Counted from the stretch's first letter, positions 29,253-38,353 are shown. The stretch: DNA of 64,000 nt from Sinomonas terrae (GCF_022539255.1 NZ_JAKZBV010000001.1:682001-746000); one strand, 5' to 3'. Notes: generated from the sequence alone by a model not told the origin. A program made the numbers and translations.

Positions 29253-31103
29253 CTACACGAGGGATTCGCGCCACGCTCCGTGGAGGGCGGCGAAGCGCCC
29301 GCCACCGCGGATGAGCTCCTCCGGCGTGCCGTCTTCGATGATGCGGCCGCCGTCCACAACGAGCACCCGGTCGGCAATCTCCACCGTCGAGAGGCGGTGA
29401 GCGATGATGATGGCCGTCCGCCCCCGCCGGGCGAGCAGGTTCGAGAGGCCGGCCTGCACGAGGCGCTCCGACGGGATGTCGAGCGACGAAGTCGCCTCGT
29501 CGAGGATGAGGACCGCGGGCGCCGCGAGGAACGCGCGTGCGAACGAGATGAGCTGGCGCTGGCCGGCCGAGACCCGGCCGCCGCGCTTGTTGACGTCCGT
29601 GTCGTAGCCCTCCGGCAGCGCCGAGATGAACTCGTGGGCACCCACCGCTTTGGCGGCGGCCTCGATCTCGTCGCGGGTCGCCGTCGGACGCCCCAAGGCG
29701 ATGTTGTCCGCCACCGAGCCGCTGAATAGGAAGGCTTCCTGGGTGACCATGACGACGGCGCGGCGCAGGTCGGGTGTCGAAAGGCGCCGGAGGTCGACGC
29801 CGTCGAGCGTCAGTGTGCCTGAGGAGACGTCGTAGAACCTCGCGACGAGCTTCGCGAGCGTGGACTTGCCGGCCCCCGTCGCGCCCACGAGGGCGACGGT
29901 CTGGCCGGCTGGGATGTCGAGGCTGAACTCGGGGAGCACCACGGGGCCGTCGCCGTAACGGAATTCGACGTGGTCGAAGCGGATGCTGCCCCGGGGGTCG
30001 GGGAGAGGCTCCGGGTCCCGCGGCGGGACGACCGTCGGGACCTCCTCGAGCAGGCCGGACACCTTCTCGAGGGCCGCTTGGGCACTCTGGAAGGAGTTGT
30101 AGAACATGGCCATGTCCGCAATGGGCTGGTAGAACCGCTTGACCGAAAGGACAAGGGCGAGGAGGACGCCGACGGCCAGGGCACCGTCGAGCACGCGAAG
30201 GCCAGCCACGAGGAGCACGACGGAGACCGTGACGTTGCCGATGAGGACGAGGCCGGGCTGCAGGATGCCGTTGAGCTGGATCGAGCGGGCTGTGACCTTG
30301 CGGTAGTCCTCCGTGAGGGCCCCGAACTCCGCGTTGTTCTCGGGCTCCTTGCGGAACGCCTTCACCGCACGGATCCCGGTCATGGTCTCGACGAAGTGCA
30401 CGATGAGCCGCGCTGACGCGACCCGGGAGGCGCGGTAGGCGATCTGCGAGCGGATCTGGTACCAGCGCGCGAGGGCGAACATCGGGACGGCCGCCGCGAG
30501 CATGATGAACCCCGACAGCCAGTCGAGGAGGAACACGGTTCCGGCCGTGAACAGCATGAAGAGGACGCCCGAGACGAGGGAGCTCACGCCGGAGTCGAGG
30601 AGATCGCGCAAGGCCTCGAGGTCGGAGGTCTGGCGGCTGATGATCCGTCCCGAGGTGTAGTGCTCGTGGAAGTCGAGGCTCAGCCGCTGGGTGTGGCGGA
30701 ACACACGGACGCGGAGGTCGAGGAGCATCGTCTGGCTCAGCTTCGCCGTCGAGGTCACGTAACCGGCGGTGAGGCCCGCTGTCGTCAGGGCAGCGGCGAG
30801 GTACATGGCGCCGGCGAGCCACACGAGCAGCGAGTTGCCATGGATGAGCGCGGGCAGGGCGTTGTCGATGCCGAAGGCGATGATGGCGGGGCCGGCGGCT
30901 TTCGTCGCCTGCGACACGACGACCATGCCGAGCGTCGCCCAGAAGCGCACCCGAACCGGGTGGATGAGGTCGCGCAGGAGGCGGAGCGAGCGGCGCCGGA
31001 CGGCGCGGGAGTCTTCGCGGGTGAGGTCGACGGCGTCTTCCGCGTGATCCTGCCCGACGCCCGCGCGCTGGGTAGCGGGAGCGGTGCGGGGAGCGGGGCT
31101 CAT
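29253..31103 (-). CDS. ABC exporter half-transporter, catalytically intact subunit
   Basis: A 616-residue half-transporter: six-helix membrane domain (about 50-340) then an ATPase domain. Walker A GATGAGKS (407-414), Walker B VLILDEATS with catalytic Glu 536, and H-loop IIAHRLS are intact, but the signature is VSAGQ (511-515) rather than LSGGQ. The gene overlaps the preceding half-transporter by ATGA. In heterodimeric exporters (BmrCD, TM287/288) one subunit supplies a good Walker site and a poor signature; that fits here. Substrate unknown; multidrug or lipid export are possibilities. Confidence 0.92.
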   Translation of the reverse strand: MSPAPRTAPATQRAGVGQDHAEDAVDLTREDSRAVRRRSLRLLRDLIHPVRVRFWATLGMVVVSQATKAAGPAIIAFGIDNALPALIHGNSLLVWLAGAMYLAAALTTAGLTAGYVTSTAKLSQTMLLDLRVRVFRHTQRLSLDFHEHYTSGRIISRQTSDLEALRDLLDSGVSSLVSGVLFMLFTAGTVFLLDWLSGFIMLAAAVPMFALARWYQIRSQIAYRASRVASARLIVHFVETMTGIRAVKAFRKEPENNAEFGALTEDYRKVTARSIQLNGILQPGLVLIGNVTVSVVLLVAGLRVLDGALAVGVLLALVLSVKRFYQPIADMAMFYNSFQSAQAALEKVSGLLEEVPTVVPPRDPEPLPDPRGSIRFDHVEFRYGDGPVVLPEFSLDIPAGQTVALVGATGAGKSTLAKLVARFYDVSSGTLTLDGVDLRRLSTPDLRRAVVMVTQEAFLFSGSVADNIALGRPTATRDEIEAAAKAVGAHEFISALPEGYDTDVNKRGGRVSAGQRQLISFARAFLAAPAVLILDEATSSLDIPSERLVQAGLSNLLARRGRTAIIIAHRLSTVEIADRVLVVDGGRIIEDGTPEELIRGGGRFAALHGAWRESLV

Positions 31104-33067
31104 CGTGCCTCCTCGAGATCGTCCAGGCTGTCGTCAGGGTCGAGCCCGGAGTCGAGATCGCGCGGCTCGGTGTCGAGGCTCGCGATGACGTAGCGGTAAT
31201 GCGCGTTGCGGGCGAGGAGCTCCGAGTGGGTACCTACGTCGTCGATCTCGCCATCCCTCAGGAGAGCCACGCGGTCCGCGAGGGCGACCGTTGACGGGCG
31301 GTGGGCGACAATGAGCGTCGTCGTTTCGGCGAGCACCTCGCGGAGGCGCCCCTCGACCCGTTCCTCCGTCGCGACGTCGAGCGCCGAGAGCGGGTCGTCG
31401 AGAACGAGGACGGACGGCTTCGCCGCGATGGCCCGGGCGAGCGCGATGCGCTGCCGCTGGCCGCCCGAGAGGCTCAGCCCCTCCTCGCCGATCCGCGTGT
31501 CGAGCCCATCAGGGAGCGAGTAGGCGAACTGCGCCTGCGCGACGTCGAGCGCCTCATCGAGGAGGGCCTCGGCTTCGGCCCCCTCACGGACGGGGGCGCC
31601 GAGGAGCACGTTGTCGCGGACGGAGCTCGAGAAGAGCGTCGTGTCCTCGAAGGCGACCGAGACGATGCGCCGCAGCTCGGCGAGGGGGAGGTCACGGACA
31701 TCGACTCCGTCGATCTCGACGGCGCCGCCGCTTACCTCGTAGAGGCGCGGGACGAGCTGGAGCAGAGTGCTCTTGCCCGATCCCGTGATCCCCACGAGGG
31801 CCATCGTCTCGCCGGGGACGAGCTCAAGGTCGATGCCGCGCAGCACGGGGCGGCCGTCGTCGTGCGCGGCGGCGCGGCGCGGCGCCTGCTTTGCCGCTTG
31901 AGCGGGCCTCGCCGTCGTGCGGCTTGGCCGCGGCGGTTCATAGGCGAAGCGGACGTCGCGGAAGGCGAGCGCACCGTGTGAGGCGGACGACGGCGGCCGC
32001 GAGCCTGCGCGGGCAGGACCGACGGGACCGGCAGGATCGGCAGGACCGACGGGACCGGCGGGGTCGGTGATGGTCACGGGCTCGTCCATGACCTCGTAGT
32101 GGCGGTCGATCGCCGTCTTGGCGGTGAGGGCCATGCCCACGAGCGCCCCGGACATCTCGACAGGGTTCGCAACGGCCGCCGCGGTTGCGAAGAAGGCCGC
32201 GAGCGCCCCGACCGTGATCTGCCCGGTCGCCGCGAGCCAGAGCCCGACCATGAGCCCACTGCCCAGCGCGAGCTCGGGGAGCAGCGTCACGACCATGCTG
32301 AACACCGCGAGGTGGCGGGCCTTCGCGACCTCCGTCTCCCGCAGGCCCTCGGCCTGAAGCGCGAAATTCTCGAGCGCTTCCCGGCTCCGTCCGAAGGCCT
32401 TGAGGACCCGGATCCCGTGCACGGACTCCTCGACGGCCGTCGCGAGATCGCCCGCCTGGTCCTGGCTCCGCCGCGAGGCTGCGACGTACTGGCGGCGGAA
32501 GCGGAAGCTGTAGATGCTGATCGGAATGGCGGCCGCGAGGAAGATGAGCGCGAGCTGCCACGAGATGGTGAACAGCATCGAGATGCCGACGATCACCGTC
32601 GCGAATGAGATGACGAGATAGATGGCGCCGAAGGCGAGCCAGCGGCGGAGCATGTTGAGGTCCGTCATCGCACGCGAGAGCAGCTGGCCCGAGCCCCAGC
32701 CGTCGTGGAACGAGACGGGGAGCAGCTGCAGATGCCGGTAGATCTTGACGCGCAGCGACGCCTCGACATTCGTCGCCGGGTCGAGCACGAAGAGCCGCCG
32801 CAGGAACGTCAGGACCGCTTCGAAGACTCCCATGACGAGCACGACGGCGGACGCCCAGACCACCGCCGAGGGCCCGGCGCCCGGGCGGAGCAGTGCGTCG
32901 ATAACGGCGCGGAAGACCTGCGGGACGAGCACGGCGAGGACAGATGCCGAGAGCCCGACCCCGAGGCCAGCGAGAAGCCTCGGAATAATGGGACGGGCTT
33001 CCGGGGCCAACCGGGCAAGGCTGCTGCGGAAGGAAATCTGGTGACTGGCGGGGCCCTGTACAGGCAT
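31100..33067 (-). CDS. ABC exporter half-transporter with degenerate ATPase site
   Basis: About 655 residues. The membrane domain (about 30-330) is followed by a Gly/Pro/Ala linker with GPADPAGPVGPA-type repeats, then the ATPase domain. It has a normal Walker A (GITGSGKS) and LSGGQ, but Walker B reads VLVLDDP, with Asp where the catalytic Glu should be, and the Q-loop reads AFEDTTLF with Glu for Gln. Its Walker site is thus degenerate and complements the partner's poor signature. Start: a GTG at 33079 touches the GGAGGT site, so the in-frame ATG at 33067, 12 bases from it, is preferred; either is possible. Confidence 0.9.
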   Translation of the reverse strand: MPVQGPASHQISFRSSLARLAPEARPIIPRLLAGLGVGLSASVLAVLVPQVFRAVIDALLRPGAGPSAVVWASAVVLVMGVFEAVLTFLRRLFVLDPATNVEASLRVKIYRHLQLLPVSFHDGWGSGQLLSRAMTDLNMLRRWLAFGAIYLVISFATVIVGISMLFTISWQLALIFLAAAIPISIYSFRFRRQYVAASRRSQDQAGDLATAVEESVHGIRVLKAFGRSREALENFALQAEGLRETEVAKARHLAVFSMVVTLLPELALGSGLMVGLWLAATGQITVGALAAFFATAAAVANPVEMSGALVGMALTAKTAIDRHYEVMDEPVTITDPAGPVGPADPAGPVGPARAGSRPPSSASHGALAFRDVRFAYEPPRPSRTTARPAQAAKQAPRRAAAHDDGRPVLRGIDLELVPGETMALVGITGSGKSTLLQLVPRLYEVSGGAVEIDGVDVRDLPLAELRRIVSVAFEDTTLFSSSVRDNVLLGAPVREGAEAEALLDEALDVAQAQFAYSLPDGLDTRIGEEGLSLSGGQRQRIALARAIAAKPSVLVLDDPLSALDVATEERVEGRLREVLAETTTLIVAHRPSTVALADRVALLRDGEIDDVGTHSELLARNAHYRYVIASLDTEPRDLDSGLDPDDSLDDLEEAR

Positions 33068-33093
33068 GCCGGCGCTCACACCTCCGGCTAGAA

Positions 33094-33114
33094 GTAGTTA
33101 GCTGTGGCAACTAC
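33094..33114. promoter_or_regulatory. GTAGTT-N9-AACTAC dyad before the ABC exporter
   Basis: A 6-bp perfect dyad (33094-33099 and 33109-33114) just upstream of the exporter start, in the position of a MarR/TetR-type operator. No local regulator gene is adjacent. Weak evidence. Confidence 0.25.
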
Positions 33115-33147
33115 CCTACGCCATGCGCCCGCTGTGTGGGAGCAGGC

Positions 33148-34146
33148 TCAGGGCTTGGCAGTCAGCGTCAGCAGGACAGCCTCAGGGCGGCACGCGATGC
33201 GGATGGGCGCGAAGCGGGAGGTCCCGATCCCACCCGAGACGTTGAGCTGGGCCCAGTTGTCTGCGTGCTCCCACTTCGTGAGGCCCTTCGCGCGCCAGGT
33301 GGGGAGGTCGCAATTCGAGACGAGCGCTCCGTAGCCCGGCAGGCAGATCTGGCCGCCGTGGGTGTGCCCGGCGAGGATCAGGTCCGCCCCCGTGTCCGTG
33401 AAGTGGTCCAGCACCCGCTGGTACGGCGCATGGATCACAGCGATCTTCACGTGCGGATCCCGGTCGTGACCGGAGGAACCGCGTGGCCAGTCGGCGTACT
33501 GCTCGCGCTTGAGGTGCGGATCGTCGACCCCCGAGAAGTCGAACCTCAGGCGGTCGAAGATCACCGACTGTGAGCGGTTCGTCAGGTTGATCCATCCGGC
33601 CGCGCCGAAGCCGCCGAAGAGCTCCTTCGAGTCGAGTTCGACGCGATCGGGGAGGGGCCGGCGGTTGGAGGGTCCGAGCAAGTACGACGCCGGGTTCCTC
33701 GCGATGGGTGCGTAGTAGTCGTTCGAACCGGGCACGAAGACGCCCGGGAAGCGCAGGAGGGGGCCGAGCGCCTCGAGGAGCGGGGCGACGCCGTCGACGT
33801 GGCTCAGGTTGTCGCCCGTGTTGACCACGAGATCCGGGTAGAGGTCGGCGAGGCTTGAGAGCCAAGCCGCCTTCTTCGCCTGCCCCGGCACGAAGTGGAT
33901 GTCGCTCAGATGCAGGACACGGATCGGGGCCGAACCCTTCGGGAGGATCGGGACGGTCTCCTCGCGGAGACGGAACTGATCCTTCTCCCACCAGCCGTAG
34001 GCCGCAGCAGCGGCTCCAGCGGCGGCCCCCATGCCGGCCAGGATGCCCGCCCGCTTCGCCCCGGTGGCGAGGGCCGCCGTCGTGCTCTGGAGCGCGCGGG
34101 AGAGGGCTCCCCTCTGAGCGGGGACGGACCCTCCGACGGCGGCCAT
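33148..34146 (-). CDS. Membrane-anchored metallophosphoesterase (YkuE/YaeI type)
   Basis: A 332-residue phosphoesterase with an Ala/Gly-rich N-terminal hydrophobic segment (about 30-50), then a calcineurin-like domain: HLSDIHFVPG, NTGDNLSH, GVFVPGSNDYY, VIHAPYQ and LAGHTHGGQICLPG. The last block is typical of the YkuE/YaeI subgroup linked to cell envelope phosphoesters. Its ATG overlaps the stop of the penicillin-binding protein gene (ATGA), so both are made together, which supports an envelope role. Confidence 0.88.
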   Translation of the reverse strand: MAAVGGSVPAQRGALSRALQSTTAALATGAKRAGILAGMGAAAGAAAAAYGWWEKDQFRLREETVPILPKGSAPIRVLHLSDIHFVPGQAKKAAWLSSLADLYPDLVVNTGDNLSHVDGVAPLLEALGPLLRFPGVFVPGSNDYYAPIARNPASYLLGPSNRRPLPDRVELDSKELFGGFGAAGWINLTNRSQSVIFDRLRFDFSGVDDPHLKREQYADWPRGSSGHDRDPHVKIAVIHAPYQRVLDHFTDTGADLILAGHTHGGQICLPGYGALVSNCDLPTWRAKGLTKWEHADNWAQLNVSGGIGTSRFAPIRIACRPEAVLLTLTAKP

Positions 34147-36476
34147 CAGCCCCTCTTGCCCTTGGTCGGGGCTGCAGGCGGGGCAGGCTGCGGGAAGGTG
34201 GTCGGCAGCGGCGCCGTGGTCGGCAACGGAACCGTCTGGTTCTGGCCCGTGGTGCCACCGCCCTGGCCCGCGTTGCCTTGATCCGAGTTGCTCGGCGTCT
34301 GGAACTGCGGCTGCGAAGCGCCCGTGATCAGGTTCTGCGGCGGGGCGTCGAAGTCACCGTGATCGTAGAGCGGCGCTGCCTGCTGCATGTAGAGCGCCCA
34401 CTGCGGGCCGGCGATGTAGGCGCCGTCGACGCTCTGGTAGAAGCGCCCGTTGATCGTGACATTCTGGCCGACGTGGCCAGCGGGCTTGAACGCGTCGCCG
34501 AAGAAGGACGCGGTGGAGAGCCCCTTCGTGTAACCGACAACCCAGGTCTGGCCGTTGTACTGGTTGGTGCCGGTCTTGGCCGCGTCAGGAACGCCGAGCT
34601 TGATCGTCTGGCCGTTGGCGTCCTTGATGTTGTAGCCCGAACCCTTCGTCAGAACGTCCTGGAGGACGTTGGTCACGGCCTTCGCGACGTCAGGGTTGAG
34701 CGCGTTCGCCTGGCAGCTCTGGTTCTGCCCGCCGATCTTCTTGCCCTGAGAGTCGTCCACCTCGGTGATGGACATGGGCTGGCAGAGCGTGCCGTTGCTC
34801 GCGAACGTCGCGAACGCGTTCGCCATGGTCATCGGCGAGACATTCGAGCCACCGAGCAGGTTGCCCAGGGTCGACATGTCGAGCTTCTCGTTCTTGCCCG
34901 AGCCGAGATGCATGCCGATCGCGTCGGAGGCCCGCTGGATGTCGCAGAAGTCATTCAGGGCCGCAGCCGAAGCGAAGGTTGCCGTGTTGATGGACTGGTA
35001 GATGCCCTCGCGGACCGACATCGGACGGTACCAGTTGGGCTCGTCATTCTGCAGATCTTCTGAGCCTGGCACCGTCGAGTCATAGATGCCCACGACCTTT
35101 TGGCACGTGGTCTTCCACGGGTAGTTGGCGGGGTATCTTCGCTGTGCCGCATTGACGATCTGGTTCGTCGGCTTGCCCTCGTTGAGCCATGCAGCAAGGG
35201 TGATGGGCTTCATTGTCGAGCCCGGCTGCATGCCGCCGATGCCGCCCAGCGGATTGCCGTTGGCGTCAGCACTGTCGACGTTGAAGTTGTATGACGTGAG
35301 GAAGTCAGCGCCCTGACCGGCGACAATCCTGGTGTTCTGAGCCATCGCGAGGACCTTGCCGGTGCCCGGCTGGACCGTCACCAGGGAGGAAGACCACTTG
35401 TCAGGGTTCGCCCCCGCCGTCGAATCGACCTGCCGCTGAGCGGGGCCTTGAAGCCGCGGGTCGAGCGTGGTCTTGATCGTCAAACCGCCGCGCGTGAGCT
35501 TCTGCACGCGGTCGTCCGTCGTGGCCCCGAAAGCGGGATCGTTCTGGATCTGGTTTACAACGTAGTCGCAGAAGTACTGAGCCTGGGAGGCGTAGGCGCA
35601 GCCCTGCTTCGGCGGGTTCACCTTGAGCTGGATGGGGGTCTTGACGGCGTCGTCGTGCTGCTTCTGGTTGATGTATCCGTGCTGGAGCATCGCGTCGAGG
35701 ACGAGGTCGCGGCGTTCCTTGGATGCCTGCGGGTGCTGGGTTGGATCGTAGCCCGAGGGGCTGTTCACGAGACCCGCGAGAAGGGCGCCTTGCGGGAGCG
35801 TGAGGTCCTTGGCGTCCTCAGAGAAGAAGTACTGGCTCGCTGCTTGGATTCCGTAGGCGTTGCTGTTGAAGAAGACGATGTTGAGGTAGCCCTGAAGGAT
35901 CTGGTCCTTCGAGTACTGCTTCTCGAGCGCGATCGCGAGCTTCATCTCGCGCAGCTTGTCTCCCACGCCCTTCTGCCCGTTGAGCACCACCTGGGCCTGC
36001 TTGCCCTGCGATATGAGGTTCTCGTTGATGACGTTGGTCACATACTGCTGCGTGAGGGTGGAGGCGCCCTGCTTGTCGCCACGCACATTCGAGACGAGCG
36101 CACGGAGGATGCCCGTCATGTCCACGCCGCCGTGCTGGTAGAAGCGGTAGTCCTCGATCGCGACGATCGCGTTCTTGATGTTGGGCGACATCTGGTCGAG
36201 GGGGACCTGCGTGCGGTTCTCGCTGAAAAGCGTTGCAATCTGGGACCCGTCAGAGGCGAGGATCTTCGTCACCTGGCCGGGAGGGGTTACGGTGAGTTCG
36301 CTCGGCAGACTGTTGAAGAACTGTACCGAGCCGTTTGCAGCGCTCCCCGTGACCGCGGCAGCGGGCACCATGAGGCCCGCCACGAGCACTCCGCAGATCG
36401 CGCTGACGCCAAGGAAAGCGAGGATCTTGCCGAGCGTTGTGGCAGTGTCGAAGAGCGGGTTATTGCCAGACGCCAT
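34146..36476 (-). CDS. Class A penicillin-binding protein (bifunctional)
   Basis: Peptidoglycan glycosyltransferase and transpeptidase, 776 residues. N-terminal membrane anchor at about 15-43. The GT51 domain shows AIVAIEDYRFYQHGGVD, with catalytic Glu near 108, and TLTQQYVTN. The transpeptidase domain shows PGSTMKPI (SxxK), QSINTA (SxN) and AKTGTNQYN (KTG). The tail is Gln/Pro/Thr-rich and ends in KGKRG. ATG 36476 has no ribosome site; a TAGACT box seven bases upstream suggests a leaderless transcript. The gene diverges from the DUF4177 gene only 37 bases away. Confidence 0.95.
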   Translation of the reverse strand: MASGNNPLFDTATTLGKILAFLGVSAICGVLVAGLMVPAAAVTGSAANGSVQFFNSLPSELTVTPPGQVTKILASDGSQIATLFSENRTQVPLDQMSPNIKNAIVAIEDYRFYQHGGVDMTGILRALVSNVRGDKQGASTLTQQYVTNVINENLISQGKQAQVVLNGQKGVGDKLREMKLAIALEKQYSKDQILQGYLNIVFFNSNAYGIQAASQYFFSEDAKDLTLPQGALLAGLVNSPSGYDPTQHPQASKERRDLVLDAMLQHGYINQKQHDDAVKTPIQLKVNPPKQGCAYASQAQYFCDYVVNQIQNDPAFGATTDDRVQKLTRGGLTIKTTLDPRLQGPAQRQVDSTAGANPDKWSSSLVTVQPGTGKVLAMAQNTRIVAGQGADFLTSYNFNVDSADANGNPLGGIGGMQPGSTMKPITLAAWLNEGKPTNQIVNAAQRRYPANYPWKTTCQKVVGIYDSTVPGSEDLQNDEPNWYRPMSVREGIYQSINTATFASAAALNDFCDIQRASDAIGMHLGSGKNEKLDMSTLGNLLGGSNVSPMTMANAFATFASNGTLCQPMSITEVDDSQGKKIGGQNQSCQANALNPDVAKAVTNVLQDVLTKGSGYNIKDANGQTIKLGVPDAAKTGTNQYNGQTWVVGYTKGLSTASFFGDAFKPAGHVGQNVTINGRFYQSVDGAYIAGPQWALYMQQAAPLYDHGDFDAPPQNLITGASQPQFQTPSNSDQGNAGQGGGTTGQNQTVPLPTTAPLPTTFPQPAPPAAPTKGKRG

Positions 36477-36483
36477 GTAGGGC

Positions 36484-36506
36484 AGTCTACCGGGACCGAT
36501 TACTCT
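36484..36506. promoter_or_regulatory. Back-to-back leaderless promoters, PBP and DUF4177 genes
   Basis: Minus strand: TAGACT (36489-36484), then seven bases, then the PBP ATG. Plus strand: TACTCT (36501-36506), then seven bases, then the DUF4177 ATG. The two -10 boxes are 11 bp apart, so each promoter occupies the other's -35 region. Confidence 0.5.
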
Positions 36507-36513
36507 GGATTTT

Positions 36514-36672
36514 ATGACCACGTGGGAGTACGCGACCGTACCGCTGATTGTCCACGCGACCAAGCAGATCCTCGACCAGTGGGGCGAGGACGGCTGGGAG
36601 CTCGTCCAGGTTGTTCCTGGCCCCGGCGGAAACGGACTGGTGGCGTACATGAAGAGGGAGAAGCAGGCATGA
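36514..36672 (+). CDS. DUF4177 domain small protein
   Basis: A 52-residue protein (MTTWEYATVPLIVHATKQIL...). The WEY...W-G-DGWELV pattern marks DUF4177, a small beta-beta-alpha family of unknown function that is often found next to RidA in actinobacteria. No ribosome site; it is likely leaderless from the TACTCT box. Its stop overlaps the ridA-like ATG (ATGA), so the two are coupled. Confidence 0.85.
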   Translation: MTTWEYATVPLIVHATKQILDQWGEDGWELVQVVPGPGGNGLVAYMKREKQA

Positions 36673-37169
36673 GCGAAGCACAGGCCGGCACGGCAGGGAC
36701 TGAAGCCGCGAGCGCCGTCGAACGTCGTCTCGCGGACCTCGGCCTCAACCTGCCCGAAGTGGCCGCGCCCGTCGCCGCATATGTTCCCGCCGCGGTGGCC
36801 GGAGGCTTCGTCTACACGTCCGGCCAGCTTCCTTTCGTCAAGGGCGAGCTGCCTGCCACGGGCAAGGTCGGCGCCGACGTCAGCGCCGACGATGCAAAGC
36901 GCTACGCAGAGCTCTGCATCATCAACGCGCTCGCCGCGGTCAAGGCTCAGATCGGCGACCTCGACCGCGTGACGCGCATCGTGAAGGTCGTGGGCTTCGT
37001 GGCCTCTGATCCGTCGTTCACCGGGCAGCCCGGCGTCGTCAATGGCGCCTCGGAACTGCTCGGCAAGGTGTTTGGCGATGCGGGCGCTCACGCCCGATCC
37101 GCCGTCGGCGTCGCGGTATTGCCGCTTGACGCACCGGTCGAGGTGGAGTTGATTGCAGAATTCGCATAG
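36669..37169 (+). CDS. RidA family protein
   Basis: A 166-residue RidA/YjgF-YER057c-UK114 family member. Members deaminate reactive enamine/imine intermediates, although the substrate of this subgroup is not certain. The family core is visible as FVYTSGQLP, ALAAVKAQIGDLDRVTRIVKVVGFV and ARSAVGVAVLPLDAPVEVELIAEFA, in which the conserved Arg of RidA is present (HARSAVG). It overlaps DUF4177 upstream and the NUDIX gene downstream by 17 bases. Confidence 0.9.
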   Translation: MSEAQAGTAGTEAASAVERRLADLGLNLPEVAAPVAAYVPAAVAGGFVYTSGQLPFVKGELPATGKVGADVSADDAKRYAELCIINALAAVKAQIGDLDRVTRIVKVVGFVASDPSFTGQPGVVNGASELLGKVFGDAGAHARSAVGVAVLPLDAPVEVELIAEFA

Positions 37170-38103
37170 CCGCCGCTTCATCGTCCCCAAGCGGCTTCAG
37201 GGGGCGGCGCGCAGCTGGCTTGAGGAGGCGGACCGGCCGCCGCGGACCGCTCGGCTGGCCTCCTCCGTAGTACTGGTCCGGGATTCGGCCGAAGGCACGG
37301 AGACGTGGCTCGCTTACCGCCCCGGCGATTCACCGCTCGGGGTCGTCGCGTTCCCCGGCGGCTCTGTGCAGAACGCCGACCACGACACCTTCGACTGGTT
37401 CGGCCCCTCTGTGGGCCAATGGGCCGAGATGCTCGGAGTCGAGGAGTTCTCCATCGCGCGCGCCCACGTCGTGGGAGCCATCCGGGAGCTCTTCGAGGAG
37501 ACCGGCGTGCTCCTCGCAGGCTCGGACGCCACGACCGTGGTCGAGGGCACCAGCACCGCCGAATGGATGCGTGCCCGCGAAGCCGTGGCCAATGAGGAAA
37601 TCAGCTTCGCGGACCTCATGGCCAAGCGCGGCCTCGGCCTGCGGACCGACCTCCTGCGGCCGCTCGTGCATTGGGTCTCGCCCGATTTCGCCCACCGTCG
37701 CTTCGACACCCGCTACTTCGCAGCGACGCTTCCCGTGGGGCAGACTCCGATGCTCCTTCCGAGCCGTGGGGTGTGGGGCGAGTGGGTGCTGCCCGCGCGG
37801 GTCCTCAAGGATCGTGAGACCTCGGCCTTCGGCGATCAAGTCGGCGAGGACGACACCAAGGGCCTGGCATTGGCCGAGCTCCTGGTGCCGGCGAGCGAGA
37901 TCATCCTCGAGAAGATCGCCAAGGCCAAGGGCTGCATCGCGTACCTGAACCTCAAGCGCTCGACGCACACCTATCAGGCGCAGCTCGAGCAGGAGGACGG
38001 CACCCTGTGGCTCCGCGTCGAGGCGCCCACCGCGGCCCCGGCAACGGCTGCCCTCTCGGCCGTCCCCCGCCCCACCGTTTCGGGTACAGATAATCTCCCC
38101 TGA
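37153..38103 (+). CDS. NUDIX hydrolase
   Basis: A 316-residue protein with a split NUDIX box: FPGGSV (about 68-73), a 35-residue insertion, then GAIRELFEETGVLL (about 108-121) with the REx2EExG core. It probably hydrolyses a nucleoside diphosphate-linked substrate, unknown here; the long form resembles eukaryotic NUDT19-like proteins. The start is TTG 37153 inside the end of the RidA gene, preceded by GGTGGAG. The last residues (VSGTDNLP) are encoded by the first unit of a 62-bp tandem repeat, so the natural C-terminus may have been altered by repeat insertion. Confidence 0.85.
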   Translation: MQNSHSRRFIVPKRLQGAARSWLEEADRPPRTARLASSVVLVRDSAEGTETWLAYRPGDSPLGVVAFPGGSVQNADHDTFDWFGPSVGQWAEMLGVEEFSIARAHVVGAIRELFEETGVLLAGSDATTVVEGTSTAEWMRAREAVANEEISFADLMAKRGLGLRTDLLRPLVHWVSPDFAHRRFDTRYFAATLPVGQTPMLLPSRGVWGEWVLPARVLKDRETSAFGDQVGEDDTKGLALAELLVPASEIILEKIAKAKGCIAYLNLKRSTHTYQAQLEQEDGTLWLRVEAPTAAPATAALSAVPRPTVSGTDNLP

Positions 38104-38248
38104 GCCCATTTCGGGTACGGCTACCCGCCCCTTGGGGCGTTTCGGGTACAGATAATCTCCCCTGAGCCCATTTCGGGTACGGCTACTCGCCCCCTGAGGC
38201 GTTTCGGGTACAGATAATCTCCCCTGGGCCCACCTCGGGTACAGATAA
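38077..38248 (+). repeat. 62-bp tandem repeat, 2.8 copies
   Basis: Units start at 38077, 38139 and 38201 with GTTTCGGGTACAGATAATCT; the third is partial. Each full unit contains TTTCGGGTAC twice, about 31 bp apart. Inverted GTACCCGAG copies follow at about 38305 and 38335. It occupies most of the gap between the NUDIX and crp genes. Confidence 0.9.
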
Positions 38249-38257
38249 ATGAACGAC

Positions 38258-38296
38258 GACGGCCGGTGCCTTCCGCTGCAGAAGGCGCCGGCCGTC
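38258..38296. terminator. Bidirectional terminator between NUDIX and crp genes
   Basis: GACGGCCGGTGCCTTC (38258-38273) and GAAGGCGCCGGCCGTC (38281-38296) form a 16-bp stem with one mismatch and a 7-base loop between converging genes. Confidence 0.75.
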
Positions 38297-38353
38297 GAGT
38301 TTCCGTACCCGAGATGGTCTGGGGAGGGAGTTGGTGTACCCGAGACGGTGGGG

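Noticed and set aside
38077..38248. Possible CRISPR array
   Set aside because: Units are contiguous 62-bp repeats without unique spacers, and no cas genes are present.
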